NCBI GenBank assembly: GCA_965195225.1
Contig: CBDAFL010000050.1
Location: forward strand, 37,055 to 101,054
Length of the DNA: 64,000 bases
Source: JAHIKV01 sp965195225
GTDB lineage: Bacteria > Planctomycetota > Planctomycetia > Pirellulales > Thermoguttaceae
Direction: 5' to 3'
Positions within the stretch are counted from its first letter, which is position 1. Each line of letters starts with the position of its first letter. The notes beneath the pieces were generated by a model. That model was given only the letters and a program-made list of their open reading frames with translations. It was not told where the DNA came from and did no database searches. This document shows positions 32,906 to 40,422 of this stretch, piece by piece. The position numbers were made by a program, and so were the translations under genes.

Positions 32906-34159
32906 ATGAAGGATGTTTTGGCGGTAATTCTGGCGGGGGGGAAAGGGGCGCGGCTGGAACCGCTTACCCGCGATCGTGCCAAACCGGCCGTCCCCTTCGG
33001 CGGTGCGTATCGGATCATCGACTTCACACTGTCGAATTGCCTAAACAGCGGGATCCGCAAAAATCTCGTCCTCACCCAGTACAAGGCGATGAGCCTCGAC
33101 CGGCACATCCACCTTGGCTGGCAATCCTATCTCTGCCGCGAGTTGGGCGAGTTCATCGAAGTCGTCCCCCCGCAGCAACGCATCGACGAGCATTGGTATC
33201 AGGGGACCGCCGACGCCGTTTATCAGAATATCTACACCATCGAGCGAGAGCGGCCGAAATACGTGGTGATCCTTGCCGGCGACCACATCTACAAGATGAA
33301 CTACGCCAAGCTGGTCGAATACCACATCGAAAGCGGCGCCGATCTGACCGTCGGCACGCTGCCGGTCGACGTGTCGGCCGCCGTGCGGCAATTCGGCATC
33401 GTCGAGGTCGACGCGGAGAACCGCGTAGTCGGTTTCGAGGAGAAGCCGGACCGTCCCAAGCCGATCCCCGGCGATCCGCAGCGCACGCTGGCCTCGATGG
33501 GTATCTACGTGGCCAGTACCCGCTTTCTCTTCGAGCAGCTATGTCTCGACGCCACCCGCCAAGGCAGCCGCCACGACTTCGGCCACGACCTGATCCCGGT
33601 GCTGATCGACTCGCACCGGGTGTACGCTTATCCTTTCATGGACGAGAACCGGAAGACCGAGGCCTACTGGCGCGACGTGGGCACGCTGGAGGCCTATTTC
33701 AACGCCAACATGGACCTGACCACAATCGATCCACAGTTGAACCTGTACGACGCCGATTGGCCGATCCGCACTTTCCAGCCAAACCTTCCACCGCCTAAGT
33801 TCGTCTTTGCCGAGAAGGGGCCGGACGCCCGGCGCGGACAGGCGCTCGACAGCATCGTCTGCCAGGGAACCATCGTCTCGGGCGGACAGTTGGAGCGGAC
33901 GATCGTCGGTCCCGATTCACGCATCAACAGCTACGCGCAAGTGGTCGATTCCATTCTCTTCGAGGGCGTAAACGTGGGACGGCACGCGAAAATCCGCCGG
34001 GCAATAATCGACAAAGGCGTCCACGTGCCCGCCGGAATCGAAATCGGCTACGACGCCGACCTGGACCGCAACCGTGGTTTCACGGTCACGGAGACAGGCT
34101 TGACCGTGATTGCCAAGACCCACGGCGTGGACCAATTTCTCGAAAAAGCCGCATCGTGA
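32906..34159 (+). CDS. glgC: Glucose-1-phosphate adenylyltransferase
   Basis: Makes ADP-glucose for glycogen. 417 residues. The N-terminal VILAGGKGARLEPLTRDRAK PAVPFGG is the nucleotidyltransferase signature with the allosteric and catalytic Arg/Lys. Also visible are HYxGTADAVYQN-type block (EHWYQGTADAVYQNIYTIER), VVILAGDHIYKMNY, and FEEKPDRPKPIPGDP. The last about 120 residues are the left-handed beta-helix (VNVGRHAKIRRAIIDKGVHV). The gene stands alone with its own promoter; no glgA or glgB is nearby. Confidence 0.96.
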   Translation: MKDVLAVILAGGKGARLEPLTRDRAKPAVPFGGAYRIIDFTLSNCLNSGIRKNLVLTQYKAMSLDRHIHLGWQSYLCRELGEFIEVVPPQQRIDEHWYQGTADAVYQNIYTIERERPKYVVILAGDHIYKMNYAKLVEYHIESGADLTVGTLPVDVSAAVRQFGIVEVDAENRVVGFEEKPDRPKPIPGDPQRTLASMGIYVASTRFLFEQLCLDATRQGSRHDFGHDLIPVLIDSHRVYAYPFMDENRKTEAYWRDVGTLEAYFNANMDLTTIDPQLNLYDADWPIRTFQPNLPPPKFVFAEKGPDARRGQALDSIVCQGTIVSGGQLERTIVGPDSRINSYAQVVDSILFEGVNVGRHAKIRRAIIDKGVHVPAGIEIGYDADLDRNRGFTVTETGLTVIAKTHGVDQFLEKAAS

Positions 34160-34170
34160 CGAGCGCGCTG

Positions 34171-34275
34171 TGTGGTTTCTGTTGCGGAAAGCTATTGGAC
34201 CGGATATCATGTGGTAAGTGAAGCTTACCCATGGCACCCACCCTGCTTTTTCGCAACACGAACTAAATAGCGATA
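34171..34275. repeat. Family B element, short copy
   Basis: The left end GTTTCTGTTGCGGAAAGC and the right end GCTTTTTCGCAACACGAACT are inverted repeats with mismatches. The inside holds GCTATTGGACCGGATATCAT and the hairpin TAAGTGAAGCTTA. The right end continues into CTAAATAGCGAT, the same sequence that ends family A copies. The internal block GCTATTGGACCGG is shared with 52002-52014. Confidence 0.65.
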
Positions 34276-34309
34276 TCTACACCCACGAACATAACGGAAG
34301 GCGCCGCTT

Positions 34310-35236
34310 ATGGACCGCAGGGAATTTATCGAACAGGTGACGGCGTGGTCCGCCGGAACGTGTCTGGCGGCGCCGCTGTTCGACGTCCGCGCCGTGTTGG
34401 CGGCCGAAGAACGCTCGAATGGCAAGCCGCTTTTGGTAGTGGCCAAGGGCAAGGACTACGAAGCGCTGGTCGACAAAGTGCTGAAACCCTTGGGTGGGAT
34501 GGCGGCGTTCGTCAACAAGGGCGACCGTGTGGTGGTCAAGCCGAACATCGGCTTTGAACGCAGGCCCGAGCAGGCGGCCACCACTCATCCCGACGTGGTC
34601 AAGGCCATCGTCCAGAGATGCCTTGACGCCGGCGCGCGGCGGGTGCTGGTATTCGATCGCCCGGTCAACGATGCCCGACGCAGCTACGCCCGCAGCGGAA
34701 TAAAAGAAGCCGTCGAATCGATCGATGATTCGCGCGTTCGGTGCGAGTACGTGAAAGACAAGGATTTCGTGCCGGTGAAGATCGCCGACGGCAAGTCGCT
34801 CGACAAGTTCGATTTTCACCGCGACGCCCTGCCGCCCGAGTGCGACTGCTACATCAACGTGCCGGTGGCCAAACACCACTGTCAGGCGAAGCTTACGTTG
34901 GGGCTGAAGAACGTAATGGGAGTGATCGGCGGCAGCCGCGGAATTATCCACCGCGACCTGAACCGCCGGATCGCCGACCTGAATCTGGTGGTCCGTCCGA
35001 AGCTGACGATCATCGACGCCACCCGCATCCTCCTGCGTCACGGCCCGACGGGCGGAAATCTCGAGGACGTGAAGGTGCTCGATACCCTGATCGCCTCGGC
35101 CGACACGGTGGCCGCGGACGCCTATGCCACGACGCTGTTCGGGGAGAAACCCGATTATTTAGGCTCCACGGTGGCGGCCGCCAAACTTGGCCTGGGTGAG
35201 ATGGATTTGTCGAAGATGAAGATTGTCACTCCGTAA
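34310..35236 (+). CDS. DUF362 domain protein, probably Tat-exported
   Basis: 308 residues. The N-terminus MDRREFIEQVTAWSAGTCLA has adjacent arginines followed by a hydrophobic stretch, as in a Tat signal. The DUF362 body shows VVVKPNIGFERRPEQAATTH, DVVKAIVQRCLDAGARRV, INVPVAKHHCQAKLTLGLKN and VMGVIGGSRGIIHRD. Proteins of this family often carry Fe-S clusters or lie next to ferredoxin-like genes, as this one does. No CxxC cluster motif is seen in it. Reaction unknown. Followed by a hairpin and then the polyferredoxin gene. Confidence 0.85.
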   Translation: MDRREFIEQVTAWSAGTCLAAPLFDVRAVLAAEERSNGKPLLVVAKGKDYEALVDKVLKPLGGMAAFVNKGDRVVVKPNIGFERRPEQAATTHPDVVKAIVQRCLDAGARRVLVFDRPVNDARRSYARSGIKEAVESIDDSRVRCEYVKDKDFVPVKIADGKSLDKFDFHRDALPPECDCYINVPVAKHHCQAKLTLGLKNVMGVIGGSRGIIHRDLNRRIADLNLVVRPKLTIIDATRILLRHGPTGGNLEDVKVLDTLIASADTVAADAYATTLFGEKPDYLGSTVAAAKLGLGEMDLSKMKIVTP

Positions 35237-35260
35237 AACCGCGACTACCTCTTGCGGTTT
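35236..35260 (+). terminator. Hairpin behind the DUF362 gene
   Basis: AAACCGC (35236-35242) pairs with GCGGTTT (35254-35260). The arms carry A- and T-runs of three, which suits a weak intrinsic terminator. Confidence 0.5.
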
Positions 35261-35269
35261 CGCACCGTC

Positions 35270-35300
35270 GTTGGGGTGGCAGTTCAACTGCCACCCCAAC
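35270..35300. repeat. Perfect 31-bp palindrome
   Basis: GTTGGGGTGGCAGTT, one C, then AACTGCCACCCCAAC. Arms are 15 bp with a one-base centre. It lies in the gap upstream of the polyferredoxin gene. Confidence 0.85.
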
Positions 35301-35342
35301 ATCGGTTTCGCAGGCGCGACCAACACAGCGCGGCTTTAGAAA

Positions 35343-36965
35343 ATGCAACGTTTTGCGTGGATTCCCTGGCGATGGTGGCGGCGGGCGGCACAGTTCGCCG
35401 TGCTCGTGCTGTTCCTTTGGCTCTTCCGCCGCACCGAATACACCGGCGCGGACCAATTGGCCGGCGGCGAAAACATCTTCTTCCGCCTCGATCCGCTCTC
35501 CGCCGCGGCCGCCATGCTCGCCGCGCGTCAGTTTATTGCCCTGTTCTGGCCGGCACTGATCGTCTTGGCCCTGACGATTGTTTTGGGCCGATTCTTTTGC
35601 GGCTGGATTTGCCCGCTGGGAACGCTGCTGGACTATTTTCATCGCCTGCTGCGGCCGATCGCTCGGCGCACCAATCGCTTGTGGAATTTAGGGTGGCACG
35701 TCCCCGAGCGCAGCGAAGGACGTGCCACACTTGTCAACGGAAGCTTGCACTCCGCGCGTTACATCCTGCTGATCGTGGTTCTGCTGGCCGCCGCGTTCTC
35801 CTTTCCGCTGGTCGGGTTTGTCGATCCGTTCGCGCTGCTGACCCGTGGAATGACCCTCTGGGGCGATCCGACGTTCCATCGCGGGGTGAACGCCGGGATC
35901 GAGTGGCTCGATGGGCGCTGGGGGATGGAGGCGGTCGAGCCGTTCGCGGAAAAGCATCTGATCCCGTTCCGCGCGACCGTGTTCCGGCTGGCCGGCGTAT
36001 CGGCCGCGATACTGGCGGCGATTTTCGCGCTGGAGCTGATCGCCCGACGATTTTGGTGCCGATATCTCTGTCCGCTCGGTGCGATGTTGGGACTGTTGAG
36101 CCGCTGGTCGCTGGTCAGGCGATTGCCCGCCGTGGTCTGCAAACCGTGCGGCGACTGCGCCGAGTCGTGCCGAATGGACGCGCTCGGCGACGGTCTATCG
36201 GCCGAGGACTGCACCCTCTGCATGGACTGCGTGGACTTTTGCCCCAAGGGGATCGTCAAGTTCGCGGTAAAGCGGTCGAAAAGACAACTGCGGCCGGTCG
36301 ATCTTTCGCGGCGCGGGGCGCTGGTCGGGATGGCCGTCGGCGCGGCGATTCCCGGACTGGCCGCGGCCGCGCAAGTGTTCCGACCAAGACAGGTCGATCC
36401 GTATCTGCTGCGTCCGCCCGGCGCGGGCGACGAAAATACGTTCCTCGACCTTTGCGTCCGTTGCGGCGAGTGCATGAAGGTCTGTCCGACCGGCGTTTTG
36501 CAGCCGGCCGTCTTCGAGTCGGGCCTCGAGGGGATTTTCTCGCCGCGGCTGATGTTCCGCCACGTCTTCGAGCAGACCTATTGCGAATACGCCTGCACGC
36601 TTTGCGGCCAGGTCTGTCCGAGCGGGGCCATTCCGCGACTGACGGAGGCGGCCAAGCTCCGACGGCCGATCGGTCTGGCGCATTTAGACTATTCGCGTTG
36701 CCTTCCGTGGAGCGAGGGGACGCCCTGCATCCGTTGCGCGGAGATGTGTCCCACGCCGGAGAAGGCGATCAGGATTATCAACGCGTATACGATCAAGGAC
36801 GCCGACGGTTTCGAGTTGGAGATACAGCAGCCTTACGTGGAGCGCGATTTGTGCGTCGGCTGCGGCATTTGCGAGAGCAACTGTCCGGTGGAAGGCCTCT
36901 CGGCCATCCGCGTCCAGCGCCTCGGCGCCCCCGACCCCGGGCACGGAGGTCATGCTCAAACATAG
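35343..36965 (+). CDS. NapH-NapG-like fusion: membrane polyferredoxin with six Fe-S motifs
   Basis: 540 residues. Residues about 15-270 are NapH/CcoG-like membrane protein, with the paired cysteine loops FCGWICPLG and FWCRYLCPLG between TM helices. Next come two ferredoxin motifs, CKPCGDCAESC and CTLCMDCVDFCPKG. An internal hydrophobic segment preceded by arginines (LSRRGALVGMAVGAAIPGLA) resembles the start of a Tat-exported NapG/MauM ferredoxin; behind it are CVRCGECMKVCP, CTLCGQVCP, CIRCAEMCP and CVGCGICESNCP. It thus looks like a one-chain NapH plus NapG, moving electrons between quinol and periplasmic partners. Residues 117-134 come from an inserted palindromic repeat. Confidence 0.85.
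   Translation: MQRFAWIPWRWWRRAAQFAVLVLFLWLFRRTEYTGADQLAGGENIFFRLDPLSAAAAMLAARQFIALFWPALIVLALTIVLGRFFCGWICPLGTLLDYFHRLLRPIARRTNRLWNLGWHVPERSEGRATLVNGSLHSARYILLIVVLLAAAFSFPLVGFVDPFALLTRGMTLWGDPTFHRGVNAGIEWLDGRWGMEAVEPFAEKHLIPFRATVFRLAGVSAAILAAIFALELIARRFWCRYLCPLGAMLGLLSRWSLVRRLPAVVCKPCGDCAESCRMDALGDGLSAEDCTLCMDCVDFCPKGIVKFAVKRSKRQLRPVDLSRRGALVGMAVGAAIPGLAAAAQVFRPRQVDPYLLRPPGAGDENTFLDLCVRCGECMKVCPTGVLQPAVFESGLEGIFSPRLMFRHVFEQTYCEYACTLCGQVCPSGAIPRLTEAAKLRRPIGLAHLDYSRCLPWSEGTPCIRCAEMCPTPEKAIRIINAYTIKDADGFELEIQQPYVERDLCVGCGICESNCPVEGLSAIRVQRLGAPDPGHGGHAQT
35691..35731. repeat. Family C palindrome inside the polyferredoxin gene
   Basis: GTGGCACGTCC (35693-35703) pairs with GGACGTGCCAC (35718-35728); between them GAGCGCAGCGAA. 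It is a shortened relative of 3785-3874. The frame stays open and the repeat is translated as GWHVPERSEGRATLV, in a loop between two membrane helices. Confidence 0.85.
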
Positions 36966-37008
36966 GTCGGGTTCCGCCTGACGCGAATCGTGGCGCACAT
37001 TATTGTGT

Positions 37009-37899
37009 CTAATTGTCAGTTGCATCCCGGCGTACTTGTTTTCTCTTCCTGGCCGAAAACCAGACGAACACAACCCCCAAAAACATGCTTCCAAAAACAA
37101 TTGCATTGGCAACGACTTTGGTAGTGGGACTTGAGATACGCGGCGACAATTGCTCCGAGTCCGGTTTCTTGGCAAAAGCAAGGATCCCGAGTCCGAGTTC
37201 CCACTGGTACCACGCAGAGAGACGGGCATAGCGGCAGACTCCCAATGCCAACTGCTCCGAAGAATGCCAGTCTCGGTTTGAGGCTATATAATTGTCGAGG
37301 TCAAATCCTGAATCGCGAAGCCATCGAAAGGCGTTGTATCTTATCGCAGAAGGAATCTTTCTTACTCCGTCTTCATCCTTTTCATTGTTTCCGAGCAGCG
37401 TCAGCAATGCTTCCTCGTCCTCGTCTACGGGCGGCAGATGCACAACAACACCATATTTATCAAACCCTTGTTGAATCCATTGCTCCTGGCTTTCCTCCTT
37501 GTGTTGTTTATACCAATCAAGCCAGTCGGCTGGATCGTGAAAATCCTGGTTAGTCATATCGGCCAAGACACCCATCGTACAACCACAAACCCGAAATCCA
37601 TCTCCTTTCTCTATGTTTCCTATCAGCCAGGAAACCCACGTCTTATCTCCATAGCGGCCTATTCTGTCCCCACAAAAGAAAGTGTCTGGAGAATCGTTTG
37701 TGCGTCTGTAGTTCTTCTGTTCCTCATCCCACCGTGCTTTCTCGGAATGCATGCTCAGCCAGTGTGGATCGGCCAAGTGGCGGATTGGGACGAGTCTGTA
37801 AAACCAAAAGTACCCCGAGATCAACCCCGCTAGGATGAGCACAGCTCCTAGCCCCAACATTGCCAATCGCATGGCCTTTTTAATGATTGAGACATTCAT
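37009..37899 (-). CDS. Hypothetical protein with two terminal membrane segments
   Basis: 296 residues from ATG 37899; a longer frame begins with TTG at 37929 but overlaps the next gene. The first TM helix is LAMLGLGAVLILAGLISGYF WFY, the last VVANAIVFGSMFLGVVFVWF near the C-terminus, so about 220 residues between them lie outside. That part is acidic, with many Trp, Asp and Glu (WLDWYKQHKEESQEQWIQQG) and a Cys pair (VCGCTM). Low GC for the window. I recognise no family. It lies 26 nt behind the small antitoxin-like gene and may share its transcript. Confidence 0.65.
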   Translation of the reverse strand: MNVSIIKKAMRLAMLGLGAVLILAGLISGYFWFYRLVPIRHLADPHWLSMHSEKARWDEEQKNYRRTNDSPDTFFCGDRIGRYGDKTWVSWLIGNIEKGDGFRVCGCTMGVLADMTNQDFHDPADWLDWYKQHKEESQEQWIQQGFDKYGVVVHLPPVDEDEEALLTLLGNNEKDEDGVRKIPSAIRYNAFRWLRDSGFDLDNYIASNRDWHSSEQLALGVCRYARLSAWYQWELGLGILAFAKKPDSEQLSPRISSPTTKVVANAIVFGSMFLGVVFVWFSARKRKQVRRDATDN

Positions 37900-37925
37900 C
37901 TTTTCTGCCCTCGCAAAGCAAGACC

Positions 37926-38156
37926 TCACCGGCTCTGGTGGACGTGCTTTTTGGCAATGTCGATCAGCGCTCGCAATGCCGAGTTGACCGCCTGCTCGTT
38001 TGGGAAGTAGGGCGCTACGTCGGGAGCAAGCAGCACGACATTCGATCCCTCCCGCATGCGGCGTACGTATTTTCCCTGGACGCCGCCCTTGAGCTTGGAC
38101 AGATCGTACTCGGGCCGCAGATCATCGTCGAGATTTTCAGTCGGTTTCTTTTTCAC
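37926..38156 (-). CDS. Small antitoxin-like protein
   Basis: 76 residues from a GTG at 38156. The layout DDDLRPEYDLSKLKGGVQGK YVRRMREGSN followed by VVLLAPDVAPYFPNEQAVNS ALRALIDIAK matches a very common short family in cyanobacteria and planctomycetes that is annotated as hypothetical or antitoxin-like. In other genomes it is often, but not always, followed by a small toxin gene; none is seen here. The function is unproven. Confidence 0.75.
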   Translation of the reverse strand: MKKKPTENLDDDLRPEYDLSKLKGGVQGKYVRRMREGSNVVLLAPDVAPYFPNEQAVNSALRALIDIAKKHVHQSR

Positions 38157-38262
38157 GGCATCGTCGAACCGGTGGGCGTTGCCCGCCGGCTATTATTGAA
38201 GAAAAGCCATAACGAGTCCCGCTGGCCGAAGCCCATTCTGACGATTGCCGTGTTATTGTCAA

Positions 38263-39909
38263 CTATCCCAGCATCGCCTTCAGATCGGCCTCCGGCGTGG
38301 TGATCGGGGCGATGTTGAACTTCTCGACCAGCAGATCGAGCACCGGCGGGGTGACGAACGCCGGCAGGGTTGGACCCAGACGGATGTTCTTAATGCCCAG
38401 GTAAAGGAGCGTCAGCAGAATCGCCACCGCCTTCTGCTCGTACCAACTGAGTACGAACGAGAGCGGCAACTCGTTCACCTCGCACTTGAAAGCGTCGGCC
38501 AGCGCCGTGGCGATCTGGACGGCCGAGAAGGCGTCGTTGCACTGGCCGACGTCCAACAGCCGCGGTATCCCGCCGATGTCGCCGAACGGCAATTTATTGA
38601 AGCGGTACTTGCCGCAGGCCAGCGTAAGGATCACGCAATCCTCGGGCACCTTCTGGGCGAACTCGGTGTAGTAGTTCCGCCCGGACTTGGCCCCGTCGCA
38701 GCCGCCGACGAGGAAGAAGTGTCGGATCTGTCCGGCCTTGACCGCCGCGACCACCTTGTCGGCCACTCCCAATATGGCATGATGGCCGAAGCCGACGGTG
38801 ATGGTTTTCTCTGGCGCGTCGGCGGCGAAACCATCGGCGGCCAGCGCGGCCTCGATGACCGGCGAGAAATCGTGGTCCGGGCCCATGTGTTGCACGCCCG
38901 GCCAGGCCACCAGCCCGCTGGTGAAGATACGGCCGATGTAGCTTTCCTTGGGCTTCTGGATGCAGTTGGTGGTCATCAGGATAGCGCCGGGGAACTCGTC
39001 GAACTCCTTTCGTTGGTCTTGCCAGGCCCCGCCGTAGTTGCCCACCAGATGCTTGTGCTTCTTCAATCTGGGATACGCGTGGCAGGGGAGCATCTCGCCA
39101 TGAGTGTAGACGTTGATCCCCTTGCCTTCGGTCTGCTTGAGCAGTTCGTCGAGGTCTTTCAGATCGTGGCCGGAGACGAGGATACACTTGCCGCTGACGG
39201 GCGTGACCCGCACGGTGGTCGGCTCGGGATGGCCGTACGTGCTGGTGTTGGCGGCGTCGAGCAACCCCATCACAGTCAGGTTCAACTCGCCCGTTTTCAT
39301 TACCCAATCGAGCAAGGCGTCTTGGGCCGTGTTCTCTTGGGCAAGGAAATCGAGGGCCTGATGGAAGGTAGCGTAAATGTTTGGGTCTTCGTAGCCGAGA
39401 ATCATCGCGTGATCGGCGTAGGAGGCGGCGCCCTTCAGACCGTAGAGGATCAAATCCTGCAATCCGGCGACGTCGTTGCCCAGCCGCGTCTGCCGCTTTG
39501 TGATCGAGACCTCATTACCCTGTTGGATCAGTCCGTCGAGATCGGCGGCGGGCTGCCAGACGGCCGGACCGTCGAGGATTTCCGGCGCCTTGGCCTTCTC
39601 GACGCAGGTATCTTCGTAAAGCGTTTTTGCACGGTCGCGGATCGCGGCGGCGTCGAGCAGGTGAGTTTTTAGCCGCTGGGGGTCGAAATCGACGTTCGTA
39701 ATGGTTGCGAAGAGGAACTCGGGGATCGCCCGATCCACTTGTTGGTCGGTTGCATCGAGTTTGGCGGCCCGATGGGCGTACATCGCTATCCCCTTGGTCG
39801 CGTGAATCAACAGGTCTTGCAGCGCGGCCGTGGCCGGTTCCTTGCCGCAGACGCCAATTACCGTGCAACCGGCCCCTTTGGCGGTTTGTTCGCATTGATA
39901 GCAGTACAT
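38263..39909 (-). CDS. hcp: Hybrid cluster protein (hydroxylamine reductase), class I
   Basis: 548 residues from ATG 39909, AGGAG 11 nt upstream. The N-terminal cysteines are Cys3, Cys6, Cys15, Cys21 (CYQC-N8-C-N5-C), the [4Fe-4S] spacing of class I. The hybrid cluster ligands are recognisable in VSGHDLKDLDELL (His), THGEMLPCHAYPRL (Glu, Cys), LACGKYRFN, LLDVGQCNDAFSA and LSWYEQKAVAIL (Glu, Lys). These proteins act on NO or hydroxylamine and protect against nitrosative stress under low oxygen. Upstream lies an FNR-type box with a perfect -10, and a decayed regulator of the same family is divergent to it. Confidence 0.95.
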   Translation of the reverse strand: MYCYQCEQTAKGAGCTVIGVCGKEPATAALQDLLIHATKGIAMYAHRAAKLDATDQQVDRAIPEFLFATITNVDFDPQRLKTHLLDAAAIRDRAKTLYEDTCVEKAKAPEILDGPAVWQPAADLDGLIQQGNEVSITKRQTRLGNDVAGLQDLILYGLKGAASYADHAMILGYEDPNIYATFHQALDFLAQENTAQDALLDWVMKTGELNLTVMGLLDAANTSTYGHPEPTTVRVTPVSGKCILVSGHDLKDLDELLKQTEGKGINVYTHGEMLPCHAYPRLKKHKHLVGNYGGAWQDQRKEFDEFPGAILMTTNCIQKPKESYIGRIFTSGLVAWPGVQHMGPDHDFSPVIEAALAADGFAADAPEKTITVGFGHHAILGVADKVVAAVKAGQIRHFFLVGGCDGAKSGRNYYTEFAQKVPEDCVILTLACGKYRFNKLPFGDIGGIPRLLDVGQCNDAFSAVQIATALADAFKCEVNELPLSFVLSWYEQKAVAILLTLLYLGIKNIRLGPTLPAFVTPPVLDLLVEKFNIAPITTPEADLKAMLG

Positions 39910-40023
39910 TTCGTTTGTCGCTCCTGTGTGTTTCAACGAGTTATTTTCAGTAATAGCCGGGGGCTATTCTCTTTCAACTTCGGAGCGCCGGCTGTGCGGC
40001 CGGCGGACCAGATCGCATGGTCG

Positions 40024-40065
40024 ATTATACCGCGGTCGGCAATACCCACCATTGATCTGGATCAA
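40024..40065 (-). promoter_or_regulatory. Class II FNR-type promoter of hcp
   Basis: On the minus strand: TTGATCCAGATCAA (40065-40052), a perfect TTGAT-N4-ATCAA dyad, and TATAAT (40029-40024). Counting from the -10, the start is predicted at 40017, which puts the dyad centre at -41.5, the standard class II position. There is no -35 hexamer. The leader to the ATG is about 108 nt and contains the hairpin AATAGCC/GGCTATT (39952-39968). Confidence 0.85.
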
Positions 40066-40069
40066 GCCC

Positions 40070-40331
40070 GTGAACATTATCGACATATTGCACGCTTGTC
40101 CGTTGTTTTCCGAGGTTTCCACGGAAGGATTCTGGCGTTTGGCAACCATCGGCCGACTCTGCCACTTTCGCAAGTGACAGGTTGTTTTCGTGAAAATGAC
40201 GCCTGTCCGAGCGTGTATGTGGTAGGCCGTGAACTGGTGCAAATCTTCAAAGCCGGCCTGGGGGAAAGAGGCATGTTCCGCACATTGCCGGCCCTGGCGA
40301 GAGTTTCGCCGAGGTGGCCTCGATGAGCGAC
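40070..40331 (+). pseudogene. CRP/FNR family regulator, decayed and truncated
   Basis: From GTG 40070 the frame reads VNIIDILHACPLFSEVSTEG then FWRLATIGRLCHFRK, the start of a cyclic-nucleotide-type sensor domain, and stops at TGA (a GGA codon in the intact gene by the look of it). It resumes in another frame, RENDACPSVYVVGRELVQIF KAG, then shifts again to PGESFAEVASMSD at 40331. Beyond that the rest of the domain and the whole HTH are absent. One nonsense codon, two or more frameshifts and a truncation make it a pseudogene. It starts 5 nt downstream of the FNR box and diverges from hcp. Confidence 0.8.
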
Positions 40332-40360
40332 TTGACAAACATAACCTGTAATGTTATATT
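40332..40360 (+). promoter_or_regulatory. Strong promoter-like sequence pointing at the end of the DUF3800 gene
   Basis: TTGACA (40332-40337), 17 nt, TATATT (40355-40360). The spacer contains ATAAC and, with the -10, GTTAT, an inverted pair 7 nt apart. No rightward gene follows until 41468, so if it is active the transcript would run antisense into the DUF3800 gene. Confidence 0.45.
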
Positions 40361-40422
40361 TCTAATAGCTGGAGACGAAATTCGGCTTCACGCCGTGTGG
40401 TCGCCCGGTTTTCGGGAAGGCC

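Noticed and set aside
39739..40326. Rightward frame of 195 codons upstream of hcp as an intact gene
   Set aside because: Only its last third has protein character, and that is one of several frames of the decayed CRP/FNR gene.
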